Below, one piece after another: positions 25,469 through 33,794 of a DNA stretch of 64,000 nt (its first letter is position 1; the number at the start of each line of letters is the position of its first letter). This DNA comes from Ilumatobacteraceae bacterium (GTDB lineage Bacteria > Actinomycetota > Acidimicrobiia > Acidimicrobiales > Ilumatobacteraceae): the NCBI GenBank assembly GCA_033344875.1, contig JAWPMO010000001.1:2629595-2693594 (forward strand), in the 5' to 3' direction. Under the pieces are notes generated by a model. It saw only the letters and a program-made list of their open reading frames with translations, searched no databases and was not told where the DNA came from. A program made the position numbers and the translations under genes.

Positions 25469-27289
25469 ATGACGACCCAGCAGGAACTCGACGAGTGCGT
25501 GGCCGGACGGACGGTCGCCACCCGCTTCTTGGACACCCTCACGGCGCACGGTGACATCGCGGTGCTCCGGTGGAAGGAATCCGACGGATCGTGGTCGGAA
25601 CGCACGCTGGCCGAGGTCGCCGACGACACCGCTCGCCTGGTCACGGCGCTCCGCGAGCTCGGTATCGGCAGGGGCGACCGCGTCGTCCTCATGATGCGGA
25701 ACCGGCCCGAGTTCCACGCCATCGACCTCGCCGTGCTGTTCTGCGGTGCGACACCGGTGTCGATCTACAACTCCTCGGCTCCCGACCAGATCGAGTACCT
25801 GGTCAACCACTGCGGCGCCAAGCTGGCCGTCCTCGAGGACGATGAATTCATCGATCGGTTCGATACGGTCCGCGACCGCCTGACGACGCTCGAGAACATC
25901 GTCGTGGTCGAGCCGAGCGACGACACCGACGACGCCCACGTCCGGCTCGGCGAGCTGATGACCCGCACTCCGGCCGACCTCGCCGAGGCCGCGGCGATCG
26001 GTGAGCCCGGCGATCTCGCCACGATCATCTACACCTCGGGCACGACCGGGCCGCCCAAGGGCGTCATGCTGACCAACTACAACATCGTCTGGTCGCTCGA
26101 GTCGATCAGTCGGTCGATGCGTGAGCAGACCGACCTCGAGAGCCTGGCCGGGTTCCGGCACGTCTCGTACCTGCCGATGGCACACGTCATGGAACGACTG
26201 CTCGGCCACTACTACATGGTCGAGTTCGCCACCCAGGTCACGTGCTGCCCCGACACGGCGCAGGTCGCGGCCTACGCCGCCGAGGTCCACCCCGACTTCT
26301 TCATCGGTGTGCCGCGGGTGTGGGAGAAGCTCTACGCGGGCGTCACCGCCGCGTTGGGCGCCGATCCCGAGAAGGGTCAGGCCTTCGCCGACGGACTCGC
26401 CGCCGCCGAACCGATCGTCGAGAAGATGCGGGCGGGCACGGCGACCAAGGAGGAGATCGAGACCTACGAGTTCCTCGACGCCGTGGCGTTCACCCCGATC
26501 AAGCAGCTGATCGGCCTCGACCAGGCCAAGATCTGCATCAGCGGCGCGGCGCCACTCCAGTCCGACGTGATGCGCTGGTTCCAGACCATCGGCGTCCCGC
26601 TCAGCGAGGGCTACGGCATGTCGGAGACGACGGCCGTCCTGACCTGGTCGCACCAGGCCAAGCCCGGCCACGTCGGTCGACCCGCTCCGGGCGTCGAGAT
26701 GCGGCTCGGCGACGACGGCGAGGTGCTCGCCCGCGGCGGCAACATGTTCCTCGGTTACCTCGACGCTCCCGACAAGACCGCCGAGACGATCGACGACGAG
26801 GGCTGGGTCCACACCGGTGACATCGGCGAGATCGACGACGACGGCTACCTCCGGATCGTCGACCGCAAGAAGGAACTGATCGTCACGGCCGGCGGCAAGA
26901 ACATCAGCCCGGCCAACCTCGAAGCCGAACTCAAGGGCATCCCGCTCGTCGGGCAGGCGTGCGCCGTCGGCGATCAGAAGCCGTTCGTCGCCGCGCTGCT
27001 CGTGCTCGATCCCGACGCGGCACGGGCGTGGGCGGCCGAGCACGGTCTCGAGGGCGAGGCGGCCACGCTGCCGGCGATGGCCCAGAACCCCGACGTGATC
27101 GCCGAGATCGAGGCGGGGCTCGCGAAGGCGATGGCGAACTTCAACAACGCCGAGTCGGTCAAGAAGTTCACGGTGCTCGGCGCCGAGTGGCTGCCCGACA
27201 CCGACCTCCTGACCCCGACCTCCAAGCTGAAGCGCCGCGGCATCCTCGCCACCTTCGCCGGCGAGATCGAGGCGATGTACGCCCGCTGA
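25469..27289 (+). CDS. Long-chain fatty acid-CoA ligase (AMP-binding)
   Basis: A 606-residue adenylate-forming enzyme of the FadD15/long-chain acyl-CoA synthetase type, which activates fatty acids to acyl-CoA through acyl-AMP. The P-loop is IIYTSGTTGPPKGVML. Further motifs are SYLPMAHVMER, GVPRVWEKLYAG, ISGAAPLQSDVMRWF, LSEGYGMSETTAVLTW, GWVHTGDIGEIDDDGYLRIVDRKKELIVTAGGKNISP and a C-terminal Lys in SKLKRRGILATF. The length fits the group. ATG 25469 is preferred over GTG 25460 because the TACGGT box lies 7 nt before it. It is divergent from the HD-GYP gene. A Dabb-protein gene follows after 71 nt. Confidence 0.93.
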   Translation: MTTQQELDECVAGRTVATRFLDTLTAHGDIAVLRWKESDGSWSERTLAEVADDTARLVTALRELGIGRGDRVVLMMRNRPEFHAIDLAVLFCGATPVSIYNSSAPDQIEYLVNHCGAKLAVLEDDEFIDRFDTVRDRLTTLENIVVVEPSDDTDDAHVRLGELMTRTPADLAEAAAIGEPGDLATIIYTSGTTGPPKGVMLTNYNIVWSLESISRSMREQTDLESLAGFRHVSYLPMAHVMERLLGHYYMVEFATQVTCCPDTAQVAAYAAEVHPDFFIGVPRVWEKLYAGVTAALGADPEKGQAFADGLAAAEPIVEKMRAGTATKEEIETYEFLDAVAFTPIKQLIGLDQAKICISGAAPLQSDVMRWFQTIGVPLSEGYGMSETTAVLTWSHQAKPGHVGRPAPGVEMRLGDDGEVLARGGNMFLGYLDAPDKTAETIDDEGWVHTGDIGEIDDDGYLRIVDRKKELIVTAGGKNISPANLEAELKGIPLVGQACAVGDQKPFVAALLVLDPDAARAWAAEHGLEGEAATLPAMAQNPDVIAEIEAGLAKAMANFNNAESVKKFTVLGAEWLPDTDLLTPTSKLKRRGILATFAGEIEAMYAR

Positions 27290-27348
27290 CGTCCGCTGTC
27301 GCTCCGGTCGCCGTGTGCGTCGATCGCCACCACGGTCCGACCTCGACG

Positions 27349-27354
27349 TAGGGT
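27349..27354 (+). promoter_or_regulatory. -10 box (TAGGGT) of the Dabb-protein gene
   Basis: TAGGGT ends 6 nt before GTG 27361, a leaderless arrangement. Confidence 0.55.
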
Positions 27355-27360
27355 CGGATC

Positions 27361-27792
27361 GTGCCGTTCCGTTCCGTCGCTCTCTATCGCTGGGGCGACC
27401 ACGTCGACGACGACCATCAGGTCCGACTCGGAGCGGCGCTCGACGAGTTGGCGGCACAGGTGCCCGGCGTGCGCAGCCTCTCCCACGGGAGCGACACCGG
27501 GGCGATGGGCGGGTCGGCCGACTACGTCGTCGTCATCGACGTCGACACCGCGGCCGACTGGCGGGCGCTGCGCGACCACCCCTCGTACATCCTGCTCGTC
27601 GAGGAACTGATCACGAACCACGCGGTCGAGCAATCCGTCGGCCAGTTCCGCGCCGACGACCCCTCGACGCTCGCCCCGGAGGACGCCGAGGTCCGCGACC
27701 TCACCGACGACGAACTCCTCGAACGGGCCCGACGCGCCGCCCAGGCGAGCATGGATGCGCTCATGGCCGAGCCCGACGACGGCGTCATCTGA
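27361..27792 (+). CDS. Dabb (stress-responsive A/B barrel) domain protein
   Basis: A 143-residue protein. The first 100 residues follow the dimeric alpha/beta-barrel pattern of the Dabb family: FRSVALYRWGDHV, VRLGAALDELAAQVPGVRSLSHGSDTG, ADYVVVIDVDTAADWRALRDHPSYILLVEELI. A short helical C-terminal extension (about 105-135) is rich in Asp/Glu and Arg. Dabb proteins range from stress proteins to small cyclases and decarboxylases; no specific activity can be assigned. It sits between an acyl-CoA synthetase and a luciferase-like gene on the same strand, each with its own apparent -10 box. Confidence 0.82.
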   Translation: MPFRSVALYRWGDHVDDDHQVRLGAALDELAAQVPGVRSLSHGSDTGAMGGSADYVVVIDVDTAADWRALRDHPSYILLVEELITNHAVEQSVGQFRADDPSTLAPEDAEVRDLTDDELLERARRAAQASMDALMAEPDDGVI

Positions 27793-27829
27793 CTCCGGCC
27801 CGAGTTCGGCCAACCAACCACCGAGTACC

Positions 27830-27835
27830 TACGGT
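27830..27835 (+). promoter_or_regulatory. -10 box (TACGGT) of the luciferase-like gene
   Basis: TACGGT ends 6 nt before ATG 27842. Confidence 0.55.
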
Positions 27836-27841
27836 GGCGGC

Positions 27842-28714
27842 ATGATCGACATCGGCAGCATCGGCCTCTGGCAGGGCCTCGACGGATACCCGGCGGGACA
27901 GCTGCGCGACATCGTGGCCGAACTCGACGAACAGGGCTGGCCGTGCCTGTGGATCCCCGAGACCGTCGCCCGTGACCCGTTCGTCGCTGCCGGCGTGATC
28001 CTCGGAGCGACGACCGACCTGCGTGTTGCCACCGGCATCGCCAGCATCTGGGCCCGCGACGCCATGACGACGGCGAACGCGTCGAAGACCCTCAACGAGG
28101 CGTACGACGGACGCTTCGTGCTCGGCCTCGGTGCCAGCCACCACACGATCACCGAGTGGGTACGCAAGCACGACTACTCCAAGCCGTTGAGCACGATGCG
28201 CACGTACCTCGAGCGTATGGACGCGTCGATGTTCAAGGGTGTCGAACCGGCCGAGCCGACCACGCGCGTGATCGCCGCCCTCGGACCGAAGATGCTCGCG
28301 CTCGGCGCCGAGATGACCGACGGCGTGCACCCGTACTTCGTACCGCCGGAACACACGGCGATCGCCCGTGAGGCGGTCGGCCCCGACAAGATGGTGGCGA
28401 CCGAGCAGATGGTGGTGCTCGACACCGATGCGGCGTCGGCACGCGACACGGCCCGCAAGCACATGAAGGTCTACGTCGGGCTGCCGAACTACGCGAACAA
28501 CCTCATGCGCCTCGGCTTCACCGAGGACGAGATCACCAACATGGACGACCGCCTCGTCGACGCGATCGTCGCGTGGGGAACGATCGACGACGTGGTCACA
28601 CGCGTGCGGGCCCACCAGGACGCCGGCGCGTCGCACGTGTGCATCCAGGTCCTCCGCCCCGACCGCGAACCGCCCACCGCCGAGTGGAGCGAACTCGCCG
28701 CCGCCCTGCTGTAG
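27842..28714 (+). CDS. LLM-class (luciferase-like) F420-dependent oxidoreductase
   Basis: A 290-residue TIM-barrel protein of the luciferase-like family, of the shorter TIGR03620-like type. Seen: DIGSIGLWQGLDGYPAGQLRDIVAELDEQGWPCLWIPET, ATDLRVATGIASIWARDAMTTANASKTLNEAYDGRFVLGLGASH, RVIAALGPKMLALGAEMTDGVHPYFV and a C-terminal GTIDDVVTRVRAHQDAGASHVCIQVL. Actinobacterial members commonly use reduced F420 rather than FMNH2; that cofactor is inferred from the family. The substrate is unknown. Confidence 0.9.
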   Translation: MIDIGSIGLWQGLDGYPAGQLRDIVAELDEQGWPCLWIPETVARDPFVAAGVILGATTDLRVATGIASIWARDAMTTANASKTLNEAYDGRFVLGLGASHHTITEWVRKHDYSKPLSTMRTYLERMDASMFKGVEPAEPTTRVIAALGPKMLALGAEMTDGVHPYFVPPEHTAIAREAVGPDKMVATEQMVVLDTDAASARDTARKHMKVYVGLPNYANNLMRLGFTEDEITNMDDRLVDAIVAWGTIDDVVTRVRAHQDAGASHVCIQVLRPDREPPTAEWSELAAALL

Positions 28715-28772
28715 CGACCCTGGACTCAGCGGAGCAGCGCGCTGCCGACGGTGGGGCCGCCCGCTGCACACG

Positions 28773-29705
28773 TCAGGCCGGCACCGGCAACACGGGCACG
28801 GCGTCGATGCCCGACTCGAGGTCGAAGACACTCATCACCTCGACGTCTCCGGTACGGACGTCGCCCTCGACGAGTGCCGGCACCGCATCGAAGAACACGA
28901 TCGTGTCGTCATCGATCCATCTCGGTGCGTTGAAGCGGCCGGACAGTCGGCGGTCCAGCGGCGTGAACGACGCGACGAGGTCTCCTCCCCGATCCACGAC
29001 CTCGATCGACCGGTAGTCGGGACCCACGAAGCTCAGCCGGCTCCCGTCGGGCGACCATCGAGCTTGACCGACGAATACGTCCGAGCGGGTGATCTCGGCG
29101 ACGTCGCCGGACGACAGATCACCGATGGCGACAGCGAATCCGCCCGACGCCCGTTCGACGGTGAACACAACCTCGCCGCCGTGGATGTCGATGCCGGATC
29201 GGACATCGACGACGCCGTCCACGCCGAACTCACTCAGCAACACGCCATCCGCAGATCGAAATTCACCGTCGGACGTCAAGCCGACGAGTTGCGACTCGCT
29301 GGTGAATCCGTACGCGGTCGACCCGTCGGCGTCCGCCAAGAACCGCGCCTCAGCGCCCGAGATGTCGACCAGTTCCCCCGACCGAGCGACCGCTGTGATC
29401 TGATTCGAGTGTGAGTCCACGACGTACGGGAGGCCTTGTGCGAGTTCGACGTCCGATACCTCTACGACCTTGCCGTGTTCGTCCACATGACACACGTTCG
29501 CTGCCCCGACGAGCGCTCCGTCGCTGACTCCGAGGCACTGTGCGACGAAACCCGCCGACGCCGGCGTGTCATCGGTGCCGCTACATCCGAGCGAAGCTGC
29601 TGCCAAGCCGAAGAGGCCGGCGAGCCGGCAGCCACGACGCAACCGGCCGTTCGACCGCGACCGCAACGTGCCGGGCACCACCCGACACCTCGACGATCGG
29701 CCCAT
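28773..29705 (-). CDS. Putative lipoprotein with beta-propeller (TolB-like) repeats
   Basis: A 310-residue exported protein. A basic N-terminus and hydrophobic stretch (LAGLFGLAAASLGCSG) end in an imperfect lipobox. The rest is beta-rich with propeller-like blades, for example ARWSPDGSRLSFVG (a TolB/WD40-like SPDG motif) and PRWIDDDTIVFFDAVPALVEGDV. No enzymatic motif was seen. Start ATG 29705 is a choice; a start at 29738 is possible. Codon use is less GC-biased than in neighbours: 29401-29460 has 35 G+C in 60 bases. Possibly an acquired or fast-evolving gene. Function unknown. Confidence 0.7.
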   Translation of the reverse strand: MGRSSRCRVVPGTLRSRSNGRLRRGCRLAGLFGLAAASLGCSGTDDTPASAGFVAQCLGVSDGALVGAANVCHVDEHGKVVEVSDVELAQGLPYVVDSHSNQITAVARSGELVDISGAEARFLADADGSTAYGFTSESQLVGLTSDGEFRSADGVLLSEFGVDGVVDVRSGIDIHGGEVVFTVERASGGFAVAIGDLSSGDVAEITRSDVFVGQARWSPDGSRLSFVGPDYRSIEVVDRGGDLVASFTPLDRRLSGRFNAPRWIDDDTIVFFDAVPALVEGDVRTGDVEVMSVFDLESGIDAVPVLPVPA

Positions 29706-29986
29706 GACGACAGCATGACTCAGAACGCACCGCCGCACGGCAGCACAGCCGCCACGCGAGCAGCCTGGTCATCACGCTGTCGCTCATCAGTCGGAGAAAT
29801 TTCGCGGATTCTCGGGCGGCGGAGGCAGCGTTACGTGGGCCGACACAGCGCCTGGTCGACGCCGTGGTCCGGCCCCGTTCCTGCTCGCCGATCGCGCCGG
29901 AGCGGGTGTGCTCGGGGTGCCTGATCGGCGTGTCGGAGCACTCGTCGAAACACGGCGATGGTGCCACATCGTACCTGGTCAGGGAC
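29706..29986. other. Long intergenic stretch without a convincing gene
   Basis: About 280 nt between the divergent lipoprotein and HNH genes. Frames here lack the GC-rich third-position bias of real genes in the window. Apart from the promoter and LexA-type box at its right edge I see no RNA gene or repeat. Confidence 0.5.
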
Positions 29987-30015
29987 TTGTGATCGAACAC
30001 ATGTTCGGGTATCAT
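29987..30015 (+). promoter_or_regulatory. Promoter of the HNH gene (TTGTGA-N17-TATCAT)
   Basis: TTGTGA at 29987-29992 and TATCAT at 30010-30015 are exactly 17 nt apart. ATG 30023 begins 8 nt after the -10, so the transcript is predicted to start at or beside the initiation codon. Confidence 0.7.
29994..30007. promoter_or_regulatory. LexA-type SOS box in the promoter spacer
   Basis: CGAACACATGTTCG fits the Gram-positive/actinobacterial SOS box CGAAC-N4-GTTCG with perfect arms. It fills the spacer between -35 and -10, where LexA would block RNA polymerase. A looser copy, TGAACACCATGTTCGA with a 5-nt spacer, lies at 30015-30030 across the start codon. Confidence 0.75.
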
Positions 30016-30022
30016 GAACACC

Positions 30023-31402
30023 ATGTTCGACGAGTTGCTCTCCGAGTTGATGGGGCTCTCCGACGACGAACTCGACGCCCGCATCCGCTCCAACGAACTC
30101 GAGCGTCGTCGACTCGACGCCGAGCTGGCCGCGGCGATCACGGTCGCCGATCACCGCCAGCTGCCGGCGGTCGACGACCACCGTTCGATCAACGCGTACC
30201 TGCGGGCCACGATCAACTGTTCCAGTGGCGAGGCCAGTCGGCTGCGCAGCCTCGCACGCGCCGTCGATCACGTCGACGGGCTCGGCGAGCACTGGCTGGC
30301 CGCCCGGTTCGGGGTGTCGCAGGCCGCTCGCCTCGCCGCCGTGCACGGCAACCGGCGGGTCCGTGATCGACTGCCCGAGTTCGCTCCCCTGCTCCTCGAC
30401 GACGCCGAACGGTTGCCGTACGCCGAGTTCGATGTGTGCGTCGACCGGTTCGTGGCACAGGCCGACGCCGACGGCGCACACGACAGCCGTGACGACGCGA
30501 TCGAACATCGCGATGCCCACGTGTCGGAGGTGGCCGGCATGGTCGACATCAGCGCCCACGGCGGCGATGGCGTCTCGACCGCCGAGCTGATCGCGATCTT
30601 CGAGCGCTTCACCGAAGCCGAGTTCCAGGCCGACCTCCGAGCGCGGCGAGACGAGTTCGGCGACGACGCGGAACAGCACCCGTTGCCGCGAACCGCCGGC
30701 CAACGACGGTTCGACGCGCTGACCACCATCTTCCACACGGCCGCCGGAGCAACCGGCGTCGGCTCGGTCGCCGACCCGCTGGTCAACATCGTGATCGACG
30801 CGGGTTCGTGGTCGGAGTTGCTCGCCGCCACCGGCCTGATCCCCGGCGTCGATGCCACGCAGATCGCCGACCCGGAGTTGCTCCACGAGCTGCTCGGTTC
30901 GCCGGTGCCGCTGTCGGAGCGTCGCTGCGAGACGAGCACCGGCATCCAAGTGCACCCACACGACGTGCTGCGGGCAGCGTTGGCGGGCCACGTCCGTCGG
31001 GTCGTCATCGACTCGGCCGGCGTCGTGATCGACCTGGGTCGCCGCAAGCGCCTGTTCACCGGTGCCGCCCGCGAGGCGGCGACGCTGCTGCTGCGGCGGT
31101 GCGATCATCCCGGTTGCGATCTCACCGCCGACTGGTGCGACGTCGACCACGCCGTCGAGTGGGCCGACGGTGGCACCACCGACCAGCTGAACTCGGGCAT
31201 CGAGTGCGGGCGCCACAACGTGACCAAGTCGAAACGGCGATGGCGAACCAGACGAGCGACCGACGGTCGGCGCTACACCATCAGACCCGACGGGTCGATC
31301 ATGTTGCCGGTCGGTGTCCGCCCACCGACGTTTCCCGACGATGATGCCGACGACCTCCGACGCATCGCCCGAGCGGTCGTCGCATCGATCCCTGCCGCCT
31401 GA
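30023..31402 (+). CDS. DUF222 / 13E12-type protein with HNH endonuclease domain
   Basis: A 459-residue protein. The N-terminal 300 or so residues form the helical DUF222 (13E12 repeat family) region (LLSELMGLSDDELDARIRSNELERRRLDAEL... WLAARFGVSQAARLAA). The C-terminus has an HNH nuclease fold with zinc ligands: LLLRRCDHPGCD, WCDVDHAVEWADGGTTDQLNSGIECGRHNVTKSKRRW. It probably cuts or binds DNA; the target is unknown. Mycobacterial 13E12 proteins are reported in the SOS regulon, and here a perfect LexA-type box lies in the promoter. ATG 30023 is chosen over ATG 30014 because the earlier one overlaps the -10 box. Confidence 0.88.
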   Translation: MFDELLSELMGLSDDELDARIRSNELERRRLDAELAAAITVADHRQLPAVDDHRSINAYLRATINCSSGEASRLRSLARAVDHVDGLGEHWLAARFGVSQAARLAAVHGNRRVRDRLPEFAPLLLDDAERLPYAEFDVCVDRFVAQADADGAHDSRDDAIEHRDAHVSEVAGMVDISAHGGDGVSTAELIAIFERFTEAEFQADLRARRDEFGDDAEQHPLPRTAGQRRFDALTTIFHTAAGATGVGSVADPLVNIVIDAGSWSELLAATGLIPGVDATQIADPELLHELLGSPVPLSERRCETSTGIQVHPHDVLRAALAGHVRRVVIDSAGVVIDLGRRKRLFTGAAREAATLLLRRCDHPGCDLTADWCDVDHAVEWADGGTTDQLNSGIECGRHNVTKSKRRWRTRRATDGRRYTIRPDGSIMLPVGVRPPTFPDDDADDLRRIARAVVASIPAA

Positions 31403-31432
31403 TCCCGAGCACGTCGCACGAATCCGGCGATC

Positions 31433-31438
31433 TAGTTT
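31433..31438 (+). promoter_or_regulatory. -10 box (TAGTTT) of the DUF664 gene
   Basis: TAGTTT ends 6 nt before ATG 31445, a leaderless arrangement. Confidence 0.55.
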
Positions 31439-31444
31439 GCGCAC

Positions 31445-31945
31445 ATGGACGTCGACGACGAGATGACCACGTTGCGAGCGGCGCTGAGCTCTCAGCGGAA
31501 CCACGTGCTGAGCGCACTCGACGGGTTGTCCGACCACCAACTCGCCCAGTCGGTCATGCCATCGGGTTGGAGCTGCGCGGGGCTGGTGAAGCACCTCGCA
31601 CTGTCCGACGAGCACTACTGGCTCCGCAGCATCGTCGGTGGCGAGTCGCTCGACGACTTCTTCCCAGAAGGTGACGGCGCAGACTGGGTGCTCGCTGCCG
31701 CGGAGACACCGGCGAGCGTGCTGGCACTGTACCGAACCGAGATCGCAGCGGCCGACCGTGCACTCGACGGCCTCGCGGCAACCGATCCCCCGGCGCAGCG
31801 TGACCCTCTCTGGGACCAGTGGGGCATCGATTTCCCGACCGTCCGGTCGGTCATGCTGCACATGATCATCGAGACCGCCACGCACGCCGGCCATCTCGAC
31901 GCGACCCGCGAACTCCTCGACGGCAAACAACATCTCGTCCTGTGA
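31445..31945 (+). CDS. DinB-fold DUF664 family protein
   Basis: A 166-residue four-helix-bundle protein of the DinB/DUF664 group. LRAALSSQRNHVLSALDGLSDHQL opens the fold. Metal-ligand histidines are expected in GLVKHLALSDEHYWLRSIVGG and near the end in MLHMIIETATHAGHLDATRELLDG. Actinobacterial relatives include mycothiol-dependent S-transferases and maleylpyruvate isomerases, so a thiol-dependent detoxifying role is possible but unproven. It follows the HNH gene by 42 nt on the same strand with its own -10 box. Confidence 0.87.
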   Translation: MDVDDEMTTLRAALSSQRNHVLSALDGLSDHQLAQSVMPSGWSCAGLVKHLALSDEHYWLRSIVGGESLDDFFPEGDGADWVLAAAETPASVLALYRTEIAAADRALDGLAATDPPAQRDPLWDQWGIDFPTVRSVMLHMIIETATHAGHLDATRELLDGKQHLVL

Positions 31946-31966
31946 CCCGACCGGCCAGTCGGACTC

Positions 31967-31983
31967 GGTTGCATTGTGCAACC
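31967..31983. promoter_or_regulatory. Inverted repeat upstream of the monooxygenase gene (possible operator)
   Basis: GGTTGCA (31967-31973), a TTG spacer, and TGCAACC (31977-31983) form perfect 7-bp arms. The repeat ends 8 nt before ATG 31992, so it could be an operator or a start-site hairpin. Confidence 0.5.
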
Positions 31984-31991
31984 ATGTCGGG

Positions 31992-33782
31992 ATGAGCGAG
32001 ACGATCGATCGGGACGCGCTGCGGGCGAAGTATCTCGAAGAGCGCGACAAGCGGCTCCGCACCGACGGCAACGAGCAGTACGTCGAACTCACCGGGCAGT
32101 TCGCTCAGTATCTCGACGACCCGTACGTGCAGCCCGAGCCACGCGAACCGCTCACCGACGAGGTCACCGTGGCGTTCATCGGCGGCGGCTTCGCCGGGCT
32201 GGTCACCGGCGCCCGGCTCAAACAGGCGGGCATCGACGACGTTCGCATCATCGAGAAGGGCGGCGACTTCGGCGGCACCTGGTACTGGAACCGCTACCCC
32301 GGCGCCCAGTGCGACACGGCGGCGTTCATCTACATGCCGTTGCTCGAGGAGACCGGCCACATGCCGACCGAGAAGTACGTGCACGCGCCGGAGATCCTCG
32401 AGCACTGTCGCAACATCGGCCGCACCTTCGACCTGTACGACAACGCCTGCCTCTCGACCGAGGTGACCGGACTCGACTGGGACGACGAGTCGTCGCGCTG
32501 GATCATCACCACCAACCGCGGCGACCGAATGCGGGCCAGGTTCGTGGCGATGGGCACCGGCCCGCTCCACCGACCGAAGCTGCCGGGCATCCCGGGGATC
32601 GAGACGTTCCAGGGGCACAGCTTCCACACCAGCCGTTGGGACTACGAGTACACGGGCGGCGACCCGGCCGGCGGCCTCATGACCAACCTCGCCGACCAGC
32701 GGGTCGGCATCATCGGCACCGGTGCCACGTCGGTGCAATGCATCCCGCACCTGGCACGAGCATGCGGCGACCTGTACGTGTTCCAGCGCACCCCGTCGTC
32801 GATCGACGTGCGCAACAACGTGCCGACCGACCCGGAGTGGTTCGCCACCCTCGAACCCGGCTGGCAGCAGCGGTGGCTGGAGAACTTCACGATCCTCCAG
32901 ACCGGCGGGTTCGCCGACGAGGACCTCGTGGAGGACGGCTGGACCGACATCAGCCAACGGATCCGCGACAAGCTGTTCTCCTCCGAGCACCCCGAGTTCA
33001 CCCCCGAGGCGTTCGAGCGGGCGTACCACGAATCCGACGACGAGAAGATGACCGAGATCCGGGCCCGTGTCGAACAGATCGTCACCGACGAGATCACGGC
33101 CGAGCAGCTGAAGCCGTGGTACCGCCAACTCTGCAAGCGCCCCTGTTTCCACGACCAGTACCTCGACGCGTTCAACAACCCGAGCACGCACCTGGTCGAC
33201 ACCGACGGCAAGGGCGTCGACCGGATCGACGAGACCGGCGTGTGGGTCGGCGACGACCACTACGAACTCGACCTGCTGATCTACGCGTCCGGGTTCGAGG
33301 TCGGCACCGCATTCGAGCGGCGCGCCGGGTTCGATGCCGTCGGCCGCGACGGCCTCCGCCTCAGCGACAAGTGGGCCGACGGCATGCTGAGCCTGCACGG
33401 CATCCACGTGCACGGGTTCCCGAACCTGTTCATCGTCGGACCGTCGCAGGGCGCGAACCTGATCTCGAACGTGCCGCACAATCTCGTCGAGGCCGGGGCG
33501 ACGATCGCCACGATCATCGACCACACGGTCGACGTCGGCGCCGACGAGGTCGAGGTGACCCTCGACGCCGAAGCGGCGTGGGTCGAGCTCCTCGAGGCCG
33601 GCCAGCGTCGTTTCGGCGGCAACCCCGACTGCACCCCGGGCTACTACAACAACGAAGGCCGTGACGCCGGACGCCGCGGGGTGCTCAACAGCCTGGGCTA
33701 CCCCGCCGGCCCCGTCGAGTACTTCCGGTACATCGACACGTGGCGATCATCCGGCGAGTTCGCCGGACTCGAGTTCCGCTGA
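31992..33782 (+). CDS. Baeyer-Villiger-type flavin monooxygenase
   Basis: A 596-residue FAD/NADPH monooxygenase. The FAD-binding Rossmann motif is VAFIGGGFAGL (about 61-70), followed by GGTWYWNRYPGAQCDT, as in cyclohexanone and phenylacetone monooxygenases. The Baeyer-Villiger fingerprint F-x-G-x3-H-x3-W-D is present as FQGHSFHTSRWD (206-217). The NADPH Rossmann motif is VGIIGTGATS. A C-terminal helical part follows LLIYASGFEVGT. It would insert oxygen into a ketone or oxidise a heteroatom; the substrate is unknown. A palindrome just upstream suggests a dedicated regulator. It converges with the receptor-kinase gene. Confidence 0.93.
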   Translation: MSETIDRDALRAKYLEERDKRLRTDGNEQYVELTGQFAQYLDDPYVQPEPREPLTDEVTVAFIGGGFAGLVTGARLKQAGIDDVRIIEKGGDFGGTWYWNRYPGAQCDTAAFIYMPLLEETGHMPTEKYVHAPEILEHCRNIGRTFDLYDNACLSTEVTGLDWDDESSRWIITTNRGDRMRARFVAMGTGPLHRPKLPGIPGIETFQGHSFHTSRWDYEYTGGDPAGGLMTNLADQRVGIIGTGATSVQCIPHLARACGDLYVFQRTPSSIDVRNNVPTDPEWFATLEPGWQQRWLENFTILQTGGFADEDLVEDGWTDISQRIRDKLFSSEHPEFTPEAFERAYHESDDEKMTEIRARVEQIVTDEITAEQLKPWYRQLCKRPCFHDQYLDAFNNPSTHLVDTDGKGVDRIDETGVWVGDDHYELDLLIYASGFEVGTAFERRAGFDAVGRDGLRLSDKWADGMLSLHGIHVHGFPNLFIVGPSQGANLISNVPHNLVEAGATIATIIDHTVDVGADEVEVTLDAEAAWVELLEAGQRRFGGNPDCTPGYYNNEGRDAGRRGVLNSLGYPAGPVEYFRYIDTWRSSGEFAGLEFR

Positions 33783-33794
33783 GCCTCGGCGACG

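Noticed and set aside
25376-27457. Long minus-strand open frame opposite the acyl-CoA synthetase
   Set aside because: Antisense to a complete, motif-rich enzyme, with no recognisable domain of its own.
28734-28745. Small palindrome GCAGCGCGCTGC between the luciferase-like and lipoprotein genes
   Set aside because: Only a 5-bp stem with a 2-nt loop and no U-tract; too short to call a terminator with confidence in DNA this GC-rich.
29436-29924. Open frames in the gap before the HNH gene, on both strands
   Set aside because: Poor third-position GC bias, no start signals, partly antisense to the lipoprotein and running through the promoter region.
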